Assembly: GCA_024636755.1 (NCBI GenBank)
Contig: JAGXGL010000092.1
Coordinates: forward strand, 1-51,398
Origin: Guyparkeria sp.
GTDB taxonomy: Bacteria > Pseudomonadota > Gammaproteobacteria > Halothiobacillales > Halothiobacillaceae
Length of the DNA: 51,398 bases
Direction: 5' to 3'
Shown: positions 25,830 to 34,944 of the stretch, in pieces
Position numbering within the stretch: the stretch's first letter is position 1
How the letters are laid out: the number at the start of each line of letters is the position of its first letter
Made by a program: the position numbers and the translations under genes
The notes under the pieces: generated by a model
Databases searched by the model: none
What the model was told of the DNA's origin: nothing
The model's input: the letters and a program-made list of their open reading frames with translations, nothing else

Positions 25830-27914
25830 GTGGCAGTGAGCAAGCAATCCTTCGAGTACGGTCAACACACCGTCACCCTGGAGACCGGCGAAATCGCCCG
25901 GCAGGCCAGCGGGGCGGTCATGGTCACCATGGGCGAGACGGTGGTGCTGGTCACCGCCGTGGTCGCGCCGACCGCGGATCCGTCCAAGGATTTCCTGCCC
26001 CTGACGATCGAATACCAGGAAAAGTTCTACGCCGCCGGGCGGGTGCCAGGCAGCTTCTTCCGCCGCGAGGGGCGTTCGACCGAGGGGGAAACCCTGGTCG
26101 CGCGCCTGATCGACCGGCCGGTGCGCCCGCTGTTCGCGAAGGGCTTCACCCATGAGACGCAGGTCATCGCCCAGGTGCTCTCGTTGGACCCCGAGGTCGA
26201 CTCCGAGATCCCGGCACTGATCGGTGCGTCGGCCGCGCTGTCGCTCTCCGGGGCGCCGTTCGCCGGTCCGATCGGTGCCGCGCGGGTCGGCCACATCAAT
26301 GGTGAGTTCGTGCTCAACCCCAGCCCCGCGCAACTGACCGAGTCGCGTCTGGATCTCGTGGTGGCCGGTACCGACAAGGCCGTGCTGATGGTCGAGTCAC
26401 AGGCCGATCAGTTGCCCGAAGATGTCATGCTCGATGCGGTCATGTTTGGTCATGAGCAGATGCACGCGGCCATCCAGGCGATCGAGGCCCTGGCCGCCGA
26501 GGCGGGTCGTCCGACCATGGAATGGACCCCGCCGGCCGACAATTCGGCGCTGGCCACCGAGATCGAGTCGGCCTTCCGCGCCGAGATCGAAGCCGCCTAC
26601 CAGATCGCCGACAAGGCCGAGCGCGGCGGGCGTCTGGGGCAGTTGCGCGGCGAGATCCGCGAGCGTTTCGTCGATGAATCGGCCGAACCACCGGTCACCG
26701 AGAAGACGGTCGACGGGCTGGTGAAGGGCATCGAGTCCGCCGTGGTCCGTGGCGACATCCTTGCCGGCAAGCCGCGCATCGACGGGCGCGATACCCGCAC
26801 CGTCCGACCGATCAGCATTCGCACCGGCTTTCTGCCGCGTGCCCATGGCTCGGCGCTGTTCACCCGTGGCGAGACCCAGGCGATGGTGGTGACCACGTTG
26901 GGTACGGCGCGTGACGCGCAAATGATCGATGCGGTGGGTGGCGAGCGCAAGGAACCGTTCCTGTTCCATTACAACTTTCCGCCGTTCTGTGTGGGGGAGA
27001 CCGGCCGGTTCGGCATGCCCAAGCGCCGCGAAATCGGTCACGGCAACCTCGCGCGCCGCGGCGTCATGGCCGCCTTGCCGCCGGCCGCGGAGTTCCCGTA
27101 CACGATCCGGGTCGTCTCCGAGATCACCGAGTCCAACGGTTCGTCCTCGATGGCCTCCGTCTGTGGCGCCTCGCTCGCCATGATGGATGCCGGTGTGCCG
27201 GTGAAGGCGCCGGTGGCCGGGATCGCCATGGGCCTGATCAAGGAAGGCGAGCAGTTCGTGGTGCTCACCGACATCCTCGGTGACGAGGATCACCTCGGTG
27301 ATATGGACTTCAAGGTGGCGGGCACTGCCGAGGGTGTGAATGCCCTGCAGATGGACATCAAGATCGAGGGCATCAACCGCGAGATCATGGAAGAGGCCCT
27401 GCGCGAGGCGCGTGCCGGCCGCACCCATATCCTCGGCTGCATGAGCGAGGCGCTGGCCGAGGCTCGCACCGACCTGTCCTCGCACGCACCCCGCTTTATC
27501 ACCGTGCGCATCAACCCGGAGCGCAAGGGCGATCTGATCGGCAAGGGCGGCTCGACCATCCAGGCGCTGACGAAGGAGACCGAAACCCAGATCGACATCA
27601 GCGAGGACGGGTTGGTCACCATCGCCGCGCCCAATGGCGAGGCCGCCGAGGAAGCCCGTCGCCGGGTCGAGGAGCTGACCGCGGAACTCGAGGTGGGCAA
27701 GATCTTTCACGGCAAGGTGGTGCGCGTGGTCGATTTCGGCGCCTTCGTCAACATCGCTCCGGGCAAGGACGGCCTGCTGCACATCTCCGAGATGGCGGAG
27801 GGCCGGGTTGAGAAAGTCACCGACATCGTCAACGAGGGCGACGAAGTGAAGGTCAAACTGCTCGAGGTCGATCGGCAGGGACGTCTGCGCCTGACCATGC
27901 GCTTCTCCGCATAG
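25830..27914 (+). CDS. pnp: polyribonucleotide nucleotidyltransferase (PNPase)
   Basis: A 694-residue protein. It has two RNase PH domains (first with [17 protein letters not shown] and [21 protein letters not shown] split across it; second with [18 protein letters not shown] and [16 protein letters not shown]), a KH domain ([16 protein letters not shown]) and a C-terminal S1 domain ([21 protein letters not shown]). PNPase is a 3'-5' phosphorolytic exonuclease of the degradosome. The GTG start has CAGGAG 7 nt upstream; a longer frame reaches back into the rpsO terminator and is rejected. Confidence 0.97.
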   Translation: MAVSKQSFEYGQHTVTLETGEIARQASGAVMVTMGETVVLVTAVVAPTADPSKDFLPLTIEYQEKFYAAGRVPGSFFRREGRSTEGETLVARLIDRPVRPLFAKGFTHETQVIAQVLSLDPEVDSEIPALIGASAALSLSGAPFAGPIGAARVGHINGEFVLNPSPAQLTESRLDLVVAGTDKAVLMVESQADQLPEDVMLDAVMFGHEQMHAAIQAIEALAAEAGRPTMEWTPPADNSALATEIESAFRAEIEAAYQIADKAERGGRLGQLRGEIRERFVDESAEPPVTEKTVDGLVKGIESAVVRGDILAGKPRIDGRDTRTVRPISIRTGFLPRAHGSALFTRGETQAMVVTTLGTARDAQMIDAVGGERKEPFLFHYNFPPFCVGETGRFGMPKRREIGHGNLARRGVMAALPPAAEFPYTIRVVSEITESNGSSSMASVCGASLAMMDAGVPVKAPVAGIAMGLIKEGEQFVVLTDILGDEDHLGDMDFKVAGTAEGVNALQMDIKIEGINREIMEEALREARAGRTHILGCMSEALAEARTDLSSHAPRFITVRINPERKGDLIGKGGSTIQALTKETETQIDISEDGLVTIAAPNGEAAEEARRRVEELTAELEVGKIFHGKVVRVVDFGAFVNIAPGKDGLLHISEMAEGRVEKVTDIVNEGDEVKVKLLEVDRQGRLRLTMRFSA

Positions 27915-27988
27915 GTCGGCTGCGGTATGATGTGATCAAGCCCGTGATTCGATACGCCGGGCGCCCACGCGACAAGCCGTAGCACGCC

Positions 27989-29263
27989 ATGGCAAATCCC
28001 GATCAAAACAATCCCCCCAGCGAGGAGACGGCCCAGCGGATCGTCCAGTCGGTGCGCCTCGCGCGCCAACCGATCGTCGATGCCGATCTCAACACCATCG
28101 GGTACGAACTGCTCTATCGGGCGGCGGATGCCGACCAGGTGGCTCGAATCGGCAATTCCAACCAGGCCACGGCATCGACCGTACTCAACGCCCTGAGTGA
28201 AATCGGTCTCGATAGCCTGGTCGGGGGCAAGCAGGCGTTCATCAATGTCCCGGGGAAGATGCTCTTCAGTGACGTGCTGGAGGGCATCGTGGCCCCGTCG
28301 GTGGTTCTGGAAGTCCTCGAGACGGTCGATTGCGATGAACGGACCGCCGAGGCCATCAAGCGCCTGAAGAAGGCCGGCTACCGGGTCGCGCTGGATGATT
28401 TTGCGCCCGAATCGATCGACCAGCCCTGCGTGGCCGAGTGCCATTACGTCAAGTTCGACGTCCTGGCGGTGGGGGTAGACCGGATCATCGCGGCACTGCC
28501 TGTGGCGCGCCAAGTCGGGGTCAAGGTCATTGCCGAAAAGGTCGAGGAGTGGGAGGTCTACGATCGCCTGCGCGAGGCCGGGGTGGATTACTTCCAGGGG
28601 CATTTCGTCTCCCGCCCGGAGATGGTGGTCCGGCCGACCGTGCGGGCCTCCAAGGCGAACCTGATGGGGCTCTTGATCCTCCTGCAGGACGACGAGGCCT
28701 TGATGGGCGAGATCGTCGAGCGCATCAATACCGATCTGGCCTTGAGTTACCGGCTATTGCGGCTGGTCAACTCGGCTGCCATCGGCCTGCGTCGGCAGGT
28801 CGATTCGGTCGAGGAGGCGGTGCGCTTGTTGGGGCTGAAGGCGGTGCGCAGCCTGGTCTACCTGTCCGCGCTCACGGGCGTGGATGGCAAGCCGCCGGCC
28901 CTGATCCACAACACCATGATCCGGGCGCGGTTTGCCGAATTGCTGGCGGAACAGAGCCACCTGGCGAACCCACCGACCGCCTTCCTCGTCGGTCTGTTCT
29001 CGAATCTCGATGCCTTCTACAACCAGCCGCTGGCCCAGTTGATCGACGAGTTGCCATTGACCGACGACATCGCCAAGGCGCTGTTGGAAGGGCAGGGCAG
29101 TCTCGGTGAATTGCTCGAGTACGTCCGTTTTTACGAGAAGGGCCAATGGCTCGAGGCCGATGGCGAGACCGCGATCTCGTCACTCAACGAGGTTGCCCCG
29201 AACTGCTATCTCGATGCCGTGCGTTGGGACGAGGCGCTGAGGGAGGCGTTGGGCGGGCCCTGA
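27989..29263 (+). CDS. EAL-HDOD signalling protein (YuxH/CdgJ-like)
   Basis: A 424-residue two-domain protein. Residues ~20-200 form an EAL domain with ELL in place of EAL (Glu40), FINVP for the NLS strand, LEVLE, VALDDF, VKFD, AEKVEEWE and QGHF, so most catalytic-type residues remain although the motif is altered. Residues ~205-400 form an HDOD domain (GEIVERINTDLALSYRLLRLVNSA). In Vibrio CdgJ and relatives the EAL part is inactive and the protein affects motility; activity here is uncertain. There is no clear Shine-Dalgarno before the ATG. It stands 74 nt after pnp and ends before a bidirectional terminator. Confidence 0.85.
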   Translation: MANPDQNNPPSEETAQRIVQSVRLARQPIVDADLNTIGYELLYRAADADQVARIGNSNQATASTVLNALSEIGLDSLVGGKQAFINVPGKMLFSDVLEGIVAPSVVLEVLETVDCDERTAEAIKRLKKAGYRVALDDFAPESIDQPCVAECHYVKFDVLAVGVDRIIAALPVARQVGVKVIAEKVEEWEVYDRLREAGVDYFQGHFVSRPEMVVRPTVRASKANLMGLLILLQDDEALMGEIVERINTDLALSYRLLRLVNSAAIGLRRQVDSVEEAVRLLGLKAVRSLVYLSALTGVDGKPPALIHNTMIRARFAELLAEQSHLANPPTAFLVGLFSNLDAFYNQPLAQLIDELPLTDDIAKALLEGQGSLGELLEYVRFYEKGQWLEADGETAISSLNEVAPNCYLDAVRWDEALREALGGP

Positions 29264-29297
29264 CACCCAGCCGCGGTTCTCCCCCCGAAAAGTGAGA

Positions 29298-29327
29298 GGG
29301 CCGTGATCGATGATCACGGCCCTTCTT
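29298..29327 (+). terminator. terminator between the EAL-HDOD and cNMP-binding genes
   Basis: A perfect 11-bp stem GGGCCGTGATC with GATCACGGCCC and a 3-nt loop, followed by TTCTT on the plus strand. It lies between convergent genes and could also serve the minus strand, where the following tract is poorer in T. Confidence 0.8.
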
Positions 29328-29358
29328 TACTATCCGCGGTCGACTGTGTCGAGGTTTC

Positions 29359-29847
29359 TCAGAACCGGCCGATGCTCGGGTTGATGTAGCTCAACAGCTC
29401 GCTGTGCTGACGGTTCATGCGTCGAATGATTTCGCGCACGCTGTGCACGATCGCGCGCATCACCTTGTAGACGAGGATCGGGTGGTCGACCAACAAGGCC
29501 TCGAGATGGGCGCGGTCAAGCATGACCACGTGCGCGTCGCCGACGGCGCGGAGGGTCGCGCTGTGCGGCGTCCCGTCGAGAAAGCCCGACTCGCCCGCCA
29601 GTTGCCCGGTCTCGAGCAGGTGCAGCGTGTCGGAAAATCCGCGGCCGGTATCGCGGCTGACCGCGAACCGCCCCTGGACGACGACGAACAGCGTGTCGCT
29701 GCTATGGCCTTCCTCGAACAGGATCTCGCCGTTACCTATCTCGCGACGCGTGCAAACGTTGGCGAGCAAGCGGCACTGATCGTCGTTGAGTTCCTGGCCC
29801 AACGCGGTCTGCTTGAGCTCCTCGCCGTTTACGACTTCTTTCGTCAT
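29359..29847 (-). CDS. cyclic nucleotide-binding domain protein (no DNA-binding domain)
   Basis: A 162-residue protein consisting of one CRP-type beta-barrel: EILFEEGHSSDTLFVVVQGRFAVSRD, then the phosphate-binding cassette GESGFLDGTPHSATLRAV, then a C-terminal helix with VREIIRRMNRQHSELL. No helix-turn-helix follows, so it is not a CRP/FNR regulator. In the cassette the Arg that grips the cyclic phosphate in CRP is His here, so the ligand may differ or be absent. It probably works as a small sensor that binds a partner. It sits downstream of the parvulin lipoprotein gene, 41 nt away, and may be in its operon. Confidence 0.78.
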   Translation of the reverse strand: MTKEVVNGEELKQTALGQELNDDQCRLLANVCTRREIGNGEILFEEGHSSDTLFVVVQGRFAVSRDTGRGFSDTLHLLETGQLAGESGFLDGTPHSATLRAVGDAHVVMLDRAHLEALLVDHPILVYKVMRAIVHSVREIIRRMNRQHSELLSYINPSIGRF

Positions 29848-29888
29848 GGTCTTTCCTGTTGCCGTTTGACGGATGGGCGTAGCCCGGT

Positions 29889-30971
29889 TCAGGGCATGGC
29901 CTTGAGCGGCTCGGCCGGGAGGTTGCCGATGTCGGCCGCGTCGTCGGCGCCCTCGGCATCATCGCCGTTCTCGGCGTCTTCCGCAGTCTCTTCCGCGGTC
30001 TCTTCCGTGGAGCCGGCCTCATCGTTGGCCTCGGCCTGATCGTCATCGCGCTCGACCATCGAACGCACGTCGCTGGTGAGAATTTCGACATTGGCCGATT
30101 CACGCAGCTCGGCAATCATGTCGTTGATGGCATCACGCCGGGCCTGATCTTCCAACTCCGGACGCATCTGCTCAAGCGTCGGCTTGGGCAAAGGTCGGGT
30201 TTCTTCGAGCCGGATGATGTGCCAGCCAAACTGCGTCTCGACCGGGTTGTCTGCACGCTGACCCGGCTCCAGAGCACCGACGGCCTCGGCGAAGGGTTCG
30301 ACCATCTGGTCGAGGGAGAACCAGCCCAGATCACCGCCAGATTCACCCGAACCGGTGTCCTTGGAGTGCTCCTGGGCCAGTTCAGCGAAGTCCCCGTCCT
30401 GGTCGAGCTCCGCGATCAGCTCGCGAGCGGTCTCCTCGTCCTCGACCAGGATGTGCATGGCGCGGTACTGGGTTTCCTCGCCCAAGGCTTCCATCTGGCG
30501 TTCGTAGGCCGCCTCAACCTCCGCGTCGTCCACTTCGATCTCGGTCATGAAGTCCATGAGATAGGCGTTGGCGAGCTGGTTGTCGATCGCGTTCTGCACG
30601 CGTGCCTGGGTGCGCGGGGCGCTGTCCAGCCCCTGTTCACGGGCGCGGTTGGCCAGCAGTCGCAACTCGACCATGCGGCTGACCAGGCGTTCCTCGGGCA
30701 CCTCGGCGCCCAGGTTTTCCTTCACCACCTCGAGGTTCTCGCGGTAGAGCGGGGAGCCATTGATGCGCGCGATCACTTCGCCGCCCTCGATGGTGGCGAA
30801 CGCGTCGGACGAGTTGCCCTGCTGCCCCAGCGGGGTCTTCTCGGCGGACTGCGGGCGGTCGTCGCTGCAACCGGTCATTGCGCCGGCACTGATCAGCAGG
30901 CCCGCGCTCAGCGCGATCGCCAGCCGGTGGCGACGGTGGGGGATGCGGTCGGTGGTCAGTTTGCTATCCAT
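29889..30971 (-). CDS. parvulin-type peptidyl-prolyl isomerase lipoprotein (PpiC/SurA-like)
   Basis: A 360-residue precursor. A signal sequence with basic N-region ends at a probable lipobox, AMTGC (Cys35). A SurA-N-like helical domain spans about residues 65-165 and a rotamase domain about residues 165-265, with YRAMHILVEDEETA, DFAELAQEHSKDTGSGESGGDLGWFS and VETQFGWHIIRLEE. The last ~70 residues are strongly acidic and low in complexity (runs of Glu, Asp and Ala). It is likely a periplasmic lipid-anchored chaperone/isomerase for exported proteins. Gene order yciB-yciI-parvulin recurs in related gammaproteobacteria as far as I recall. Confidence 0.85.
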   Translation of the reverse strand: MDSKLTTDRIPHRRHRLAIALSAGLLISAGAMTGCSDDRPQSAEKTPLGQQGNSSDAFATIEGGEVIARINGSPLYRENLEVVKENLGAEVPEERLVSRMVELRLLANRAREQGLDSAPRTQARVQNAIDNQLANAYLMDFMTEIEVDDAEVEAAYERQMEALGEETQYRAMHILVEDEETARELIAELDQDGDFAELAQEHSKDTGSGESGGDLGWFSLDQMVEPFAEAVGALEPGQRADNPVETQFGWHIIRLEETRPLPKPTLEQMRPELEDQARRDAINDMIAELRESANVEILTSDVRSMVERDDDQAEANDEAGSTEETAEETAEDAENGDDAEGADDAADIGNLPAEPLKAMP

Positions 30972-31035
30972 GATAAGTATCCTGTGGTTTCTTGGTCTGG
31001 TTCGTTTTTGGTTGTGACGGGGCACCAAACCGACG

Positions 31036-31341
31036 TTAGCCGGTGGCGCCGAAAATTGGTTTGTAGGGGCGCACGTCGACCGAGGCATACACGCCGCCGG
31101 CCTGAAACGGGTCGGCCTCGGCCCAGGCACGGGCCGCCTTGAGGTTCTCGAAGGCCGCGACGATCAGGCTGCCCGACAGCCCGCGGTCCGGGGCGGCCGG
31201 GTCGATCGGCAGAGGGCCGGCAGTAAGGATTCGACCCTCATTGGTCATCGACTCGATGCGCGCGCGGTGCGCGTCGCGGTGCTTTGCCCGCAGCGGGGCG
31301 CTGTCGGCCACGTCATTGGCCATGATCATAAACCATTGCAT
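31036..31341 (-). CDS. yciI: YciI family protein
   Basis: A 101-residue ferredoxin-like-fold protein. It contains MIMANDVADSAPLRAKHRDAHRARI, GRILTAGPLP and AWAEADPFQAGGVYASVDVRPYK, the conserved His/Asp and DPF regions of YciI. The biochemical role is unknown; some members are predicted dehydrochlorinase-like or muconolactone-isomerase-like proteins. It lies 45 nt downstream of yciB on the same strand, the usual arrangement. Confidence 0.88.
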   Translation of the reverse strand: MQWFMIMANDVADSAPLRAKHRDAHRARIESMTNEGRILTAGPLPIDPAAPDRGLSGSLIVAAFENLKAARAWAEADPFQAGGVYASVDVRPYKPIFGATG

Positions 31342-31386
31342 TGGCGGTGCGTCCTCCGTCGCTATCAGGGGCCATCCGGGCGGCGG

Positions 31387-31965
31387 TCAGGGGCGTTCGT
31401 CACCATCCTGCGGGCCGGATTCTGTCTCGACCTCGGCCGGTCGTTCGGCGTACAGGCCGAGATAGAGCCCCTGCAGGATCATGAACACGAAGGTCATGCC
31501 CATCAAGCCGAACAGCTTGAAGTTGACCCAGAACGCCTCGGAAAACTGGTAGGCGACCAGGATGTTGGCCACGCCCGAAATCAGGAAAAAGCCCACCCAG
31601 GCCCAGTTGACTCGGTGCCAGATGGCCTTGGGGACCTGGATGACGTGCTCCATCATGCGCTGGACCAGCGGCTTCTTGCCGATGAATGCACTGCCGAGGA
31701 ACACCAGCGCGAACAGCCAGTTGAGGATGGTGGGCTTCCACATGATGAACAGCGGGTTGTGCAGGATCAGCGTCATGCCGCCGAACAGGACGATCAGGCC
31801 GGCCGAAACCCAGTGCATTCGTTCGACCTTGCGCCATATCAGCCACCCGGCGGCGATCTGTACCACCGAGGCGATCATGGCCACCGCGGTGGCCACGTAG
31901 ATACCCTGCAGGTGGTAGGCACCAAAGAACAGCAGGATAGGGAAGAAGTCGAACAGGAATTTCAT
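31387..31965 (-). CDS. yciB: inner membrane-spanning protein YciB (septation protein A)
   Basis: A 192-residue protein with five to six hydrophobic helices. The start MKFLFDFFPILLFFGAY is typical of the family, followed by HNPLFIMWKPTILNWLFALVFLGS, and the end FGLMGMTFVFMILQGLYL also matches. YciB is an inner-membrane protein that interacts with elongasome and divisome proteins and affects envelope integrity in E. coli. The start was set at the conserved MKFLFDF; the frame continues upstream without similarity. It diverges from yciO, with a 179-nt gap. Confidence 0.92.
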   Translation of the reverse strand: MKFLFDFFPILLFFGAYHLQGIYVATAVAMIASVVQIAAGWLIWRKVERMHWVSAGLIVLFGGMTLILHNPLFIMWKPTILNWLFALVFLGSAFIGKKPLVQRMMEHVIQVPKAIWHRVNWAWVGFFLISGVANILVAYQFSEAFWVNFKLFGLMGMTFVFMILQGLYLGLYAERPAEVETESGPQDGDERP

Positions 31966-32144
31966 CGTCTCTCGCGTAACGGTAAGGAGCCTGGTAGTCG
32001 AGGCTGGCAGGACGTGCCCGCAAGCCGCTTGCAGTACACTAACATGGGCCCGAGGGCGCGCGGAGCGAGCCGCTCGGCTGCTCGCTCTCCCGCCCGACTG
32101 ACCGGGCCCGCCAACATTGCCATCCGACGCCATGAGGGGCATCC

Positions 32145-32771
32145 ATGACCAGAGTGCTCGACATCCATCCCGAGACCCCCCAGCCACGCTTCGTCAAGCA
32201 GGCCGCCGAGGCGATTGCCCGGGGACAGATCGTGGTCGTACCGACCGACTCGGGCTACGCGCTTGCCTGCCGCCTGGAAGACAAGAACGCGATCGAGCGC
32301 ATTGGGCGGATCCGGCGTGACGACGGCATCCATCATATGACCCTGTCGGTGCGCGATCTATCCGAGCTGGGCGTCTATGCCAAGGTAGATAATGTCCAGT
32401 TCCGTTTTCTCAAGAGCCACATCCCTGGCCCCTACACCTTCATTCTGCCGGCCACGCGCGAGGTCCCCCGGCGATTGCAGCACGAGAAGAAACGCTCGAT
32501 CGGCCTGCGAGTCCCGTCCCACGTGGTCCTGCGCGGCATCCTCGAGTCCCTGGACGCACCGATCCTGAGCGCCTCGCTGGTGATCCCGGACCTTGATGAG
32601 CCGCTGGACGATCCGGAGCTGTTCCCGACCGCGGTCACCAACCAGGTCGACCTGATCGCCGGCGCAGGCTTTCTCGAACAGATACCGGGCACGGTGCTCG
32701 ACCTGACCGGCGAGAATTTCGACGTCCAGCGCGAAGGCCTCGGCGGCGTACCGCCCGAACTGGCGGACTGA
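32145..32771 (+). CDS. yciO: Sua5/YciO/YrdC family protein YciO
   Basis: A 208-residue protein of the YrdC-like fold: GQIVVVPTDSGYALACRL, KSHIPGPYTFILPAT and RSIGLRVPSHVVLRGIL are the conserved nucleotide and RNA-binding regions. YciO is a paralogue of the threonylcarbamoyl-AMP synthase TsaC, with weak or uncertain activity in t6A formation. It begins the yciO-M50 protease-scpA-scpB run. A hairpin with an 8-bp stem (32063-32087) lies in its upstream region. Confidence 0.88.
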   Translation: MTRVLDIHPETPQPRFVKQAAEAIARGQIVVVPTDSGYALACRLEDKNAIERIGRIRRDDGIHHMTLSVRDLSELGVYAKVDNVQFRFLKSHIPGPYTFILPATREVPRRLQHEKKRSIGLRVPSHVVLRGILESLDAPILSASLVIPDLDEPLDDPELFPTAVTNQVDLIAGAGFLEQIPGTVLDLTGENFDVQREGLGGVPPELAD

Positions 32772-32778
32772 GTCGGAC

Positions 32779-33435
32779 GTGCTCGAGCTCTCGTTCCTGC
32801 AGAAGATCGCGATCGGCATCCTGCCGATCCTGCTGGCGGTGACCGTGCATGAAGCGGCGCACGGCTATGTCGCCAACGCGCTGGGTGATCCCACCGCCAA
32901 GCGGGCCGGGCGCCTGACGCTCAATCCGATTCCCCACATCGACTGGTTGGGCACGCTCGTCGTGCCGCTGCTGATGTACCTGTTCACCCCGTTCGTCTTC
33001 GGTTGGGCCAAGCCGGTGCCGATCAACGCCGCCCGTCTGCGCGACCCGCGCCGCGGCATGTTCCTGGTCGCGGCCGCCGGGCCCGGGGTCAATATCTTGA
33101 TGGCACTCGGCTGGGCGCTGGTCACCGTGCTGGCGTTGAAAGGACTGGACGGCGGCATGCGGTTTGCCGAAGCGTTGGCCCTGATGGGGCAGGTGGGGAT
33201 CTTCATCAACCTGATACTTGCCGTGTTCAACCTGTTGCCGATCCTGCCGCTCGACGGCGGGCGAATGCTGGTGGCGGTGCTGCCGGCGAGTTGGGGCGAT
33301 CAGTTGTCACGCTTCGAGTCGTGGGGCTTGCCGATCGTGGTGGTGCTGTTGGTCAGCGGGGTGCTTTCGGCGATCCTGCTGCCGATCATGGGCACGCTGC
33401 TCGGCTGGTTCAACGCATTGATTCATGTCTTCTGA
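32779..33435 (+). CDS. site-2 protease family (M50) metallopeptidase
   Basis: A 218-residue membrane protein with HEAAH at residues 24-28 in the first helix (zinc ligands) and NLLPILPLDGGRM near residue 155, the second conserved motif supplying the Asp ligand. Four to six helices are seen and there is no PDZ domain, so it belongs to the short SpoIVFB-like/YwhC group. Such proteases cut transmembrane segments of regulators; the target is unknown. The GTG start is 7 nt after yciO, and its end overlaps scpA by 11 nt, which suggests coupling. Confidence 0.88.
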   Translation: MLELSFLQKIAIGILPILLAVTVHEAAHGYVANALGDPTAKRAGRLTLNPIPHIDWLGTLVVPLLMYLFTPFVFGWAKPVPINAARLRDPRRGMFLVAAAGPGVNILMALGWALVTVLALKGLDGGMRFAEALALMGQVGIFINLILAVFNLLPILPLDGGRMLVAVLPASWGDQLSRFESWGLPIVVVLLVSGVLSAILLPIMGTLLGWFNALIHVF

Positions 33436-34285
33436 GGGCCGTATTCCACAAAGCGACTCGCGACGCTGGGTCGACGCCACGCCGCGGGTGTCCGGCGAGC
33501 CGCTCGAGCAATTGCCGCTGGATCTCTACATCCCGGCAGACGCACTGGCGATCTGGCTGGAACAGTTCGAAGGGCCGCTCGATCTGCTGCTCTACCTGAT
33601 TCGCAAGCACAACATCGACATCCTCGAGATCCCGGTCGCGCGGGTCACCGAGCAGTACCTCGACTATCTTGCTCTGATGAAGTCGATGGCGATCGAACTG
33701 GCGGCCGAGTACCTGCTGATGGCCGCCTGGCTGACCGAGATCAAGTCACGCATGCTCCTGCCCCCCGAACCGCGCGATGACGACGAGGAGGAGCCACTCG
33801 ACCCGCGCGCCGAGCTGGTCGAGCGGCTGCTCGAGTACGAGCGCACCACTCGGGCGGCGGGCCTGCTCGACGAGCAACCACGGCGGGGGCGCGACTGGTT
33901 CGACCTGTCGACCGAGCCGCCCGATCGCCTGCCGGCCCCGGCGGTGCCGGCCGATCTTGCCGGCTTGATCGCGGCGATGCAGGGGCTGATGCGTGAAGGT
34001 AGCGTCCGACGTGCCCATCACGTGCGGGCCGAGGCCCTGAGCATCCGCCAGCGGATGACCGAGATTCTCGTTGCCCTGGCCGAACGGCCGAGCTGCGAAC
34101 TGTCCGAGGTCTTCCATGTCGAGGAAGGGCGCATGGGGGTCGCGGTGACCACGGTGGCCGTGCTGGAACTCGCTCGCACCCACGCACTCGACTGGTCGCA
34201 GGAAAGCCCCTTTGGGCCCGTGACATTGTTTCGCCTGGCCGGCAAGACCCCCGAGCCGGCCGTTGAAGAGGAGATGCCCCGATGA
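33425..34285 (+). CDS. scpA: segregation and condensation protein A
   Basis: A 286-residue kleisin. The conserved N-terminal part IWLEQFEGPLDLLLYLIRKHNIDILEIPVARVTEQYLDYL is plain, followed by EYLLMAAWLTEIKSRMLLP, and the C-terminal winged helix begins near residue 200 (EILVALAERPSCELSEVF). ScpA bridges the SMC heads with ScpB. Its ATG lies inside the protease gene end, and its stop overlaps the scpB start (ATGA). Confidence 0.94.
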   Translation: MSSEGRIPQSDSRRWVDATPRVSGEPLEQLPLDLYIPADALAIWLEQFEGPLDLLLYLIRKHNIDILEIPVARVTEQYLDYLALMKSMAIELAAEYLLMAAWLTEIKSRMLLPPEPRDDDEEEPLDPRAELVERLLEYERTTRAAGLLDEQPRRGRDWFDLSTEPPDRLPAPAVPADLAGLIAAMQGLMREGSVRRAHHVRAEALSIRQRMTEILVALAERPSCELSEVFHVEEGRMGVAVTTVAVLELARTHALDWSQESPFGPVTLFRLAGKTPEPAVEEEMPR

Positions 34286-34890
34286 CCGAGAAGGCGCCCC
34301 CCTCGGACCACGCCGATACGCCCGTGTCCTCGGGTAGCGAGCCCCCCGAGGGGTTGGTCGAACTGGTCGAGGCCTTGTTGCTTACGGTCGACGAGCCTCT
34401 GTCGCTTGAGGCGCTGAGCACCATGGTGGGGCAGGAGACGGCCCCCGAGTTACTTGAGGCCGCGCTGGTACGCGTGGCTAAGCGTTGGCAATCGCATCGC
34501 TTTATCGAGTTGGCCAACCGAGAGGTCGGTGGGCGCCGCGTCTGGCACTTGGTTGCCACCGCCGCTGTCGCACCGTATCTCAAGGCCGGCGACCCGGGAA
34601 GGGTGCCGAAGCTCAGCCGCGCGGCACTGGAGACGCTGGCGCTGATCGCCTGGCGCCAGCCGATCACCCGTGGCGAGATCGAGGCGGCGCGTGGTGTGGC
34701 GGTCAATCCGCAGATCCTCAAGCAACTGGCCGAACGCGGCTGGGTGCGGAGTCTCGGCGTCAAGGACAGCCCGGGACGGCCGGAGATGCTGGGAACCACG
34801 CGCGAGTTTCTCGGCGACTTCGGCCTGAATTCGCTCGCGGAGCTGCCGGATTTCGAACGTTTCGCCGGTCAGGACGATATCGATGTGTGA
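34282..34890 (+). CDS. scpB: segregation and condensation protein B
   Basis: A 202-residue protein with two winged helices: LVELVEALLLTVDEPLSLEALS and the second half LSRAALETLALIAWRQPITRGEIEAARGVAVNPQILKQLAERGWVRSLG, a near-universal ScpB stretch, ending GTTREFLGDFGLNSLAELP. It dimerises and binds ScpA in the SMC condensin. The partner smc is not in the window. It is translationally coupled to scpA by a 4-nt overlap. Confidence 0.95.
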   Translation: MTEKAPPSDHADTPVSSGSEPPEGLVELVEALLLTVDEPLSLEALSTMVGQETAPELLEAALVRVAKRWQSHRFIELANREVGGRRVWHLVATAAVAPYLKAGDPGRVPKLSRAALETLALIAWRQPITRGEIEAARGVAVNPQILKQLAERGWVRSLGVKDSPGRPEMLGTTREFLGDFGLNSLAELPDFERFAGQDDIDV

Positions 34891-34944
34891 ACCGCTGTGC
34901 CGCCCGATTGAACATCGGCGCGCAAACCGCGACAGGGAAAGGTC

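Noticed and set aside
32063-32087. 8-bp hairpin upstream of yciO as a terminator or riboswitch
   Set aside because: There is no T tract and no match to a known class. It lies in a GC-rich divergent gap where such stems occur by chance.
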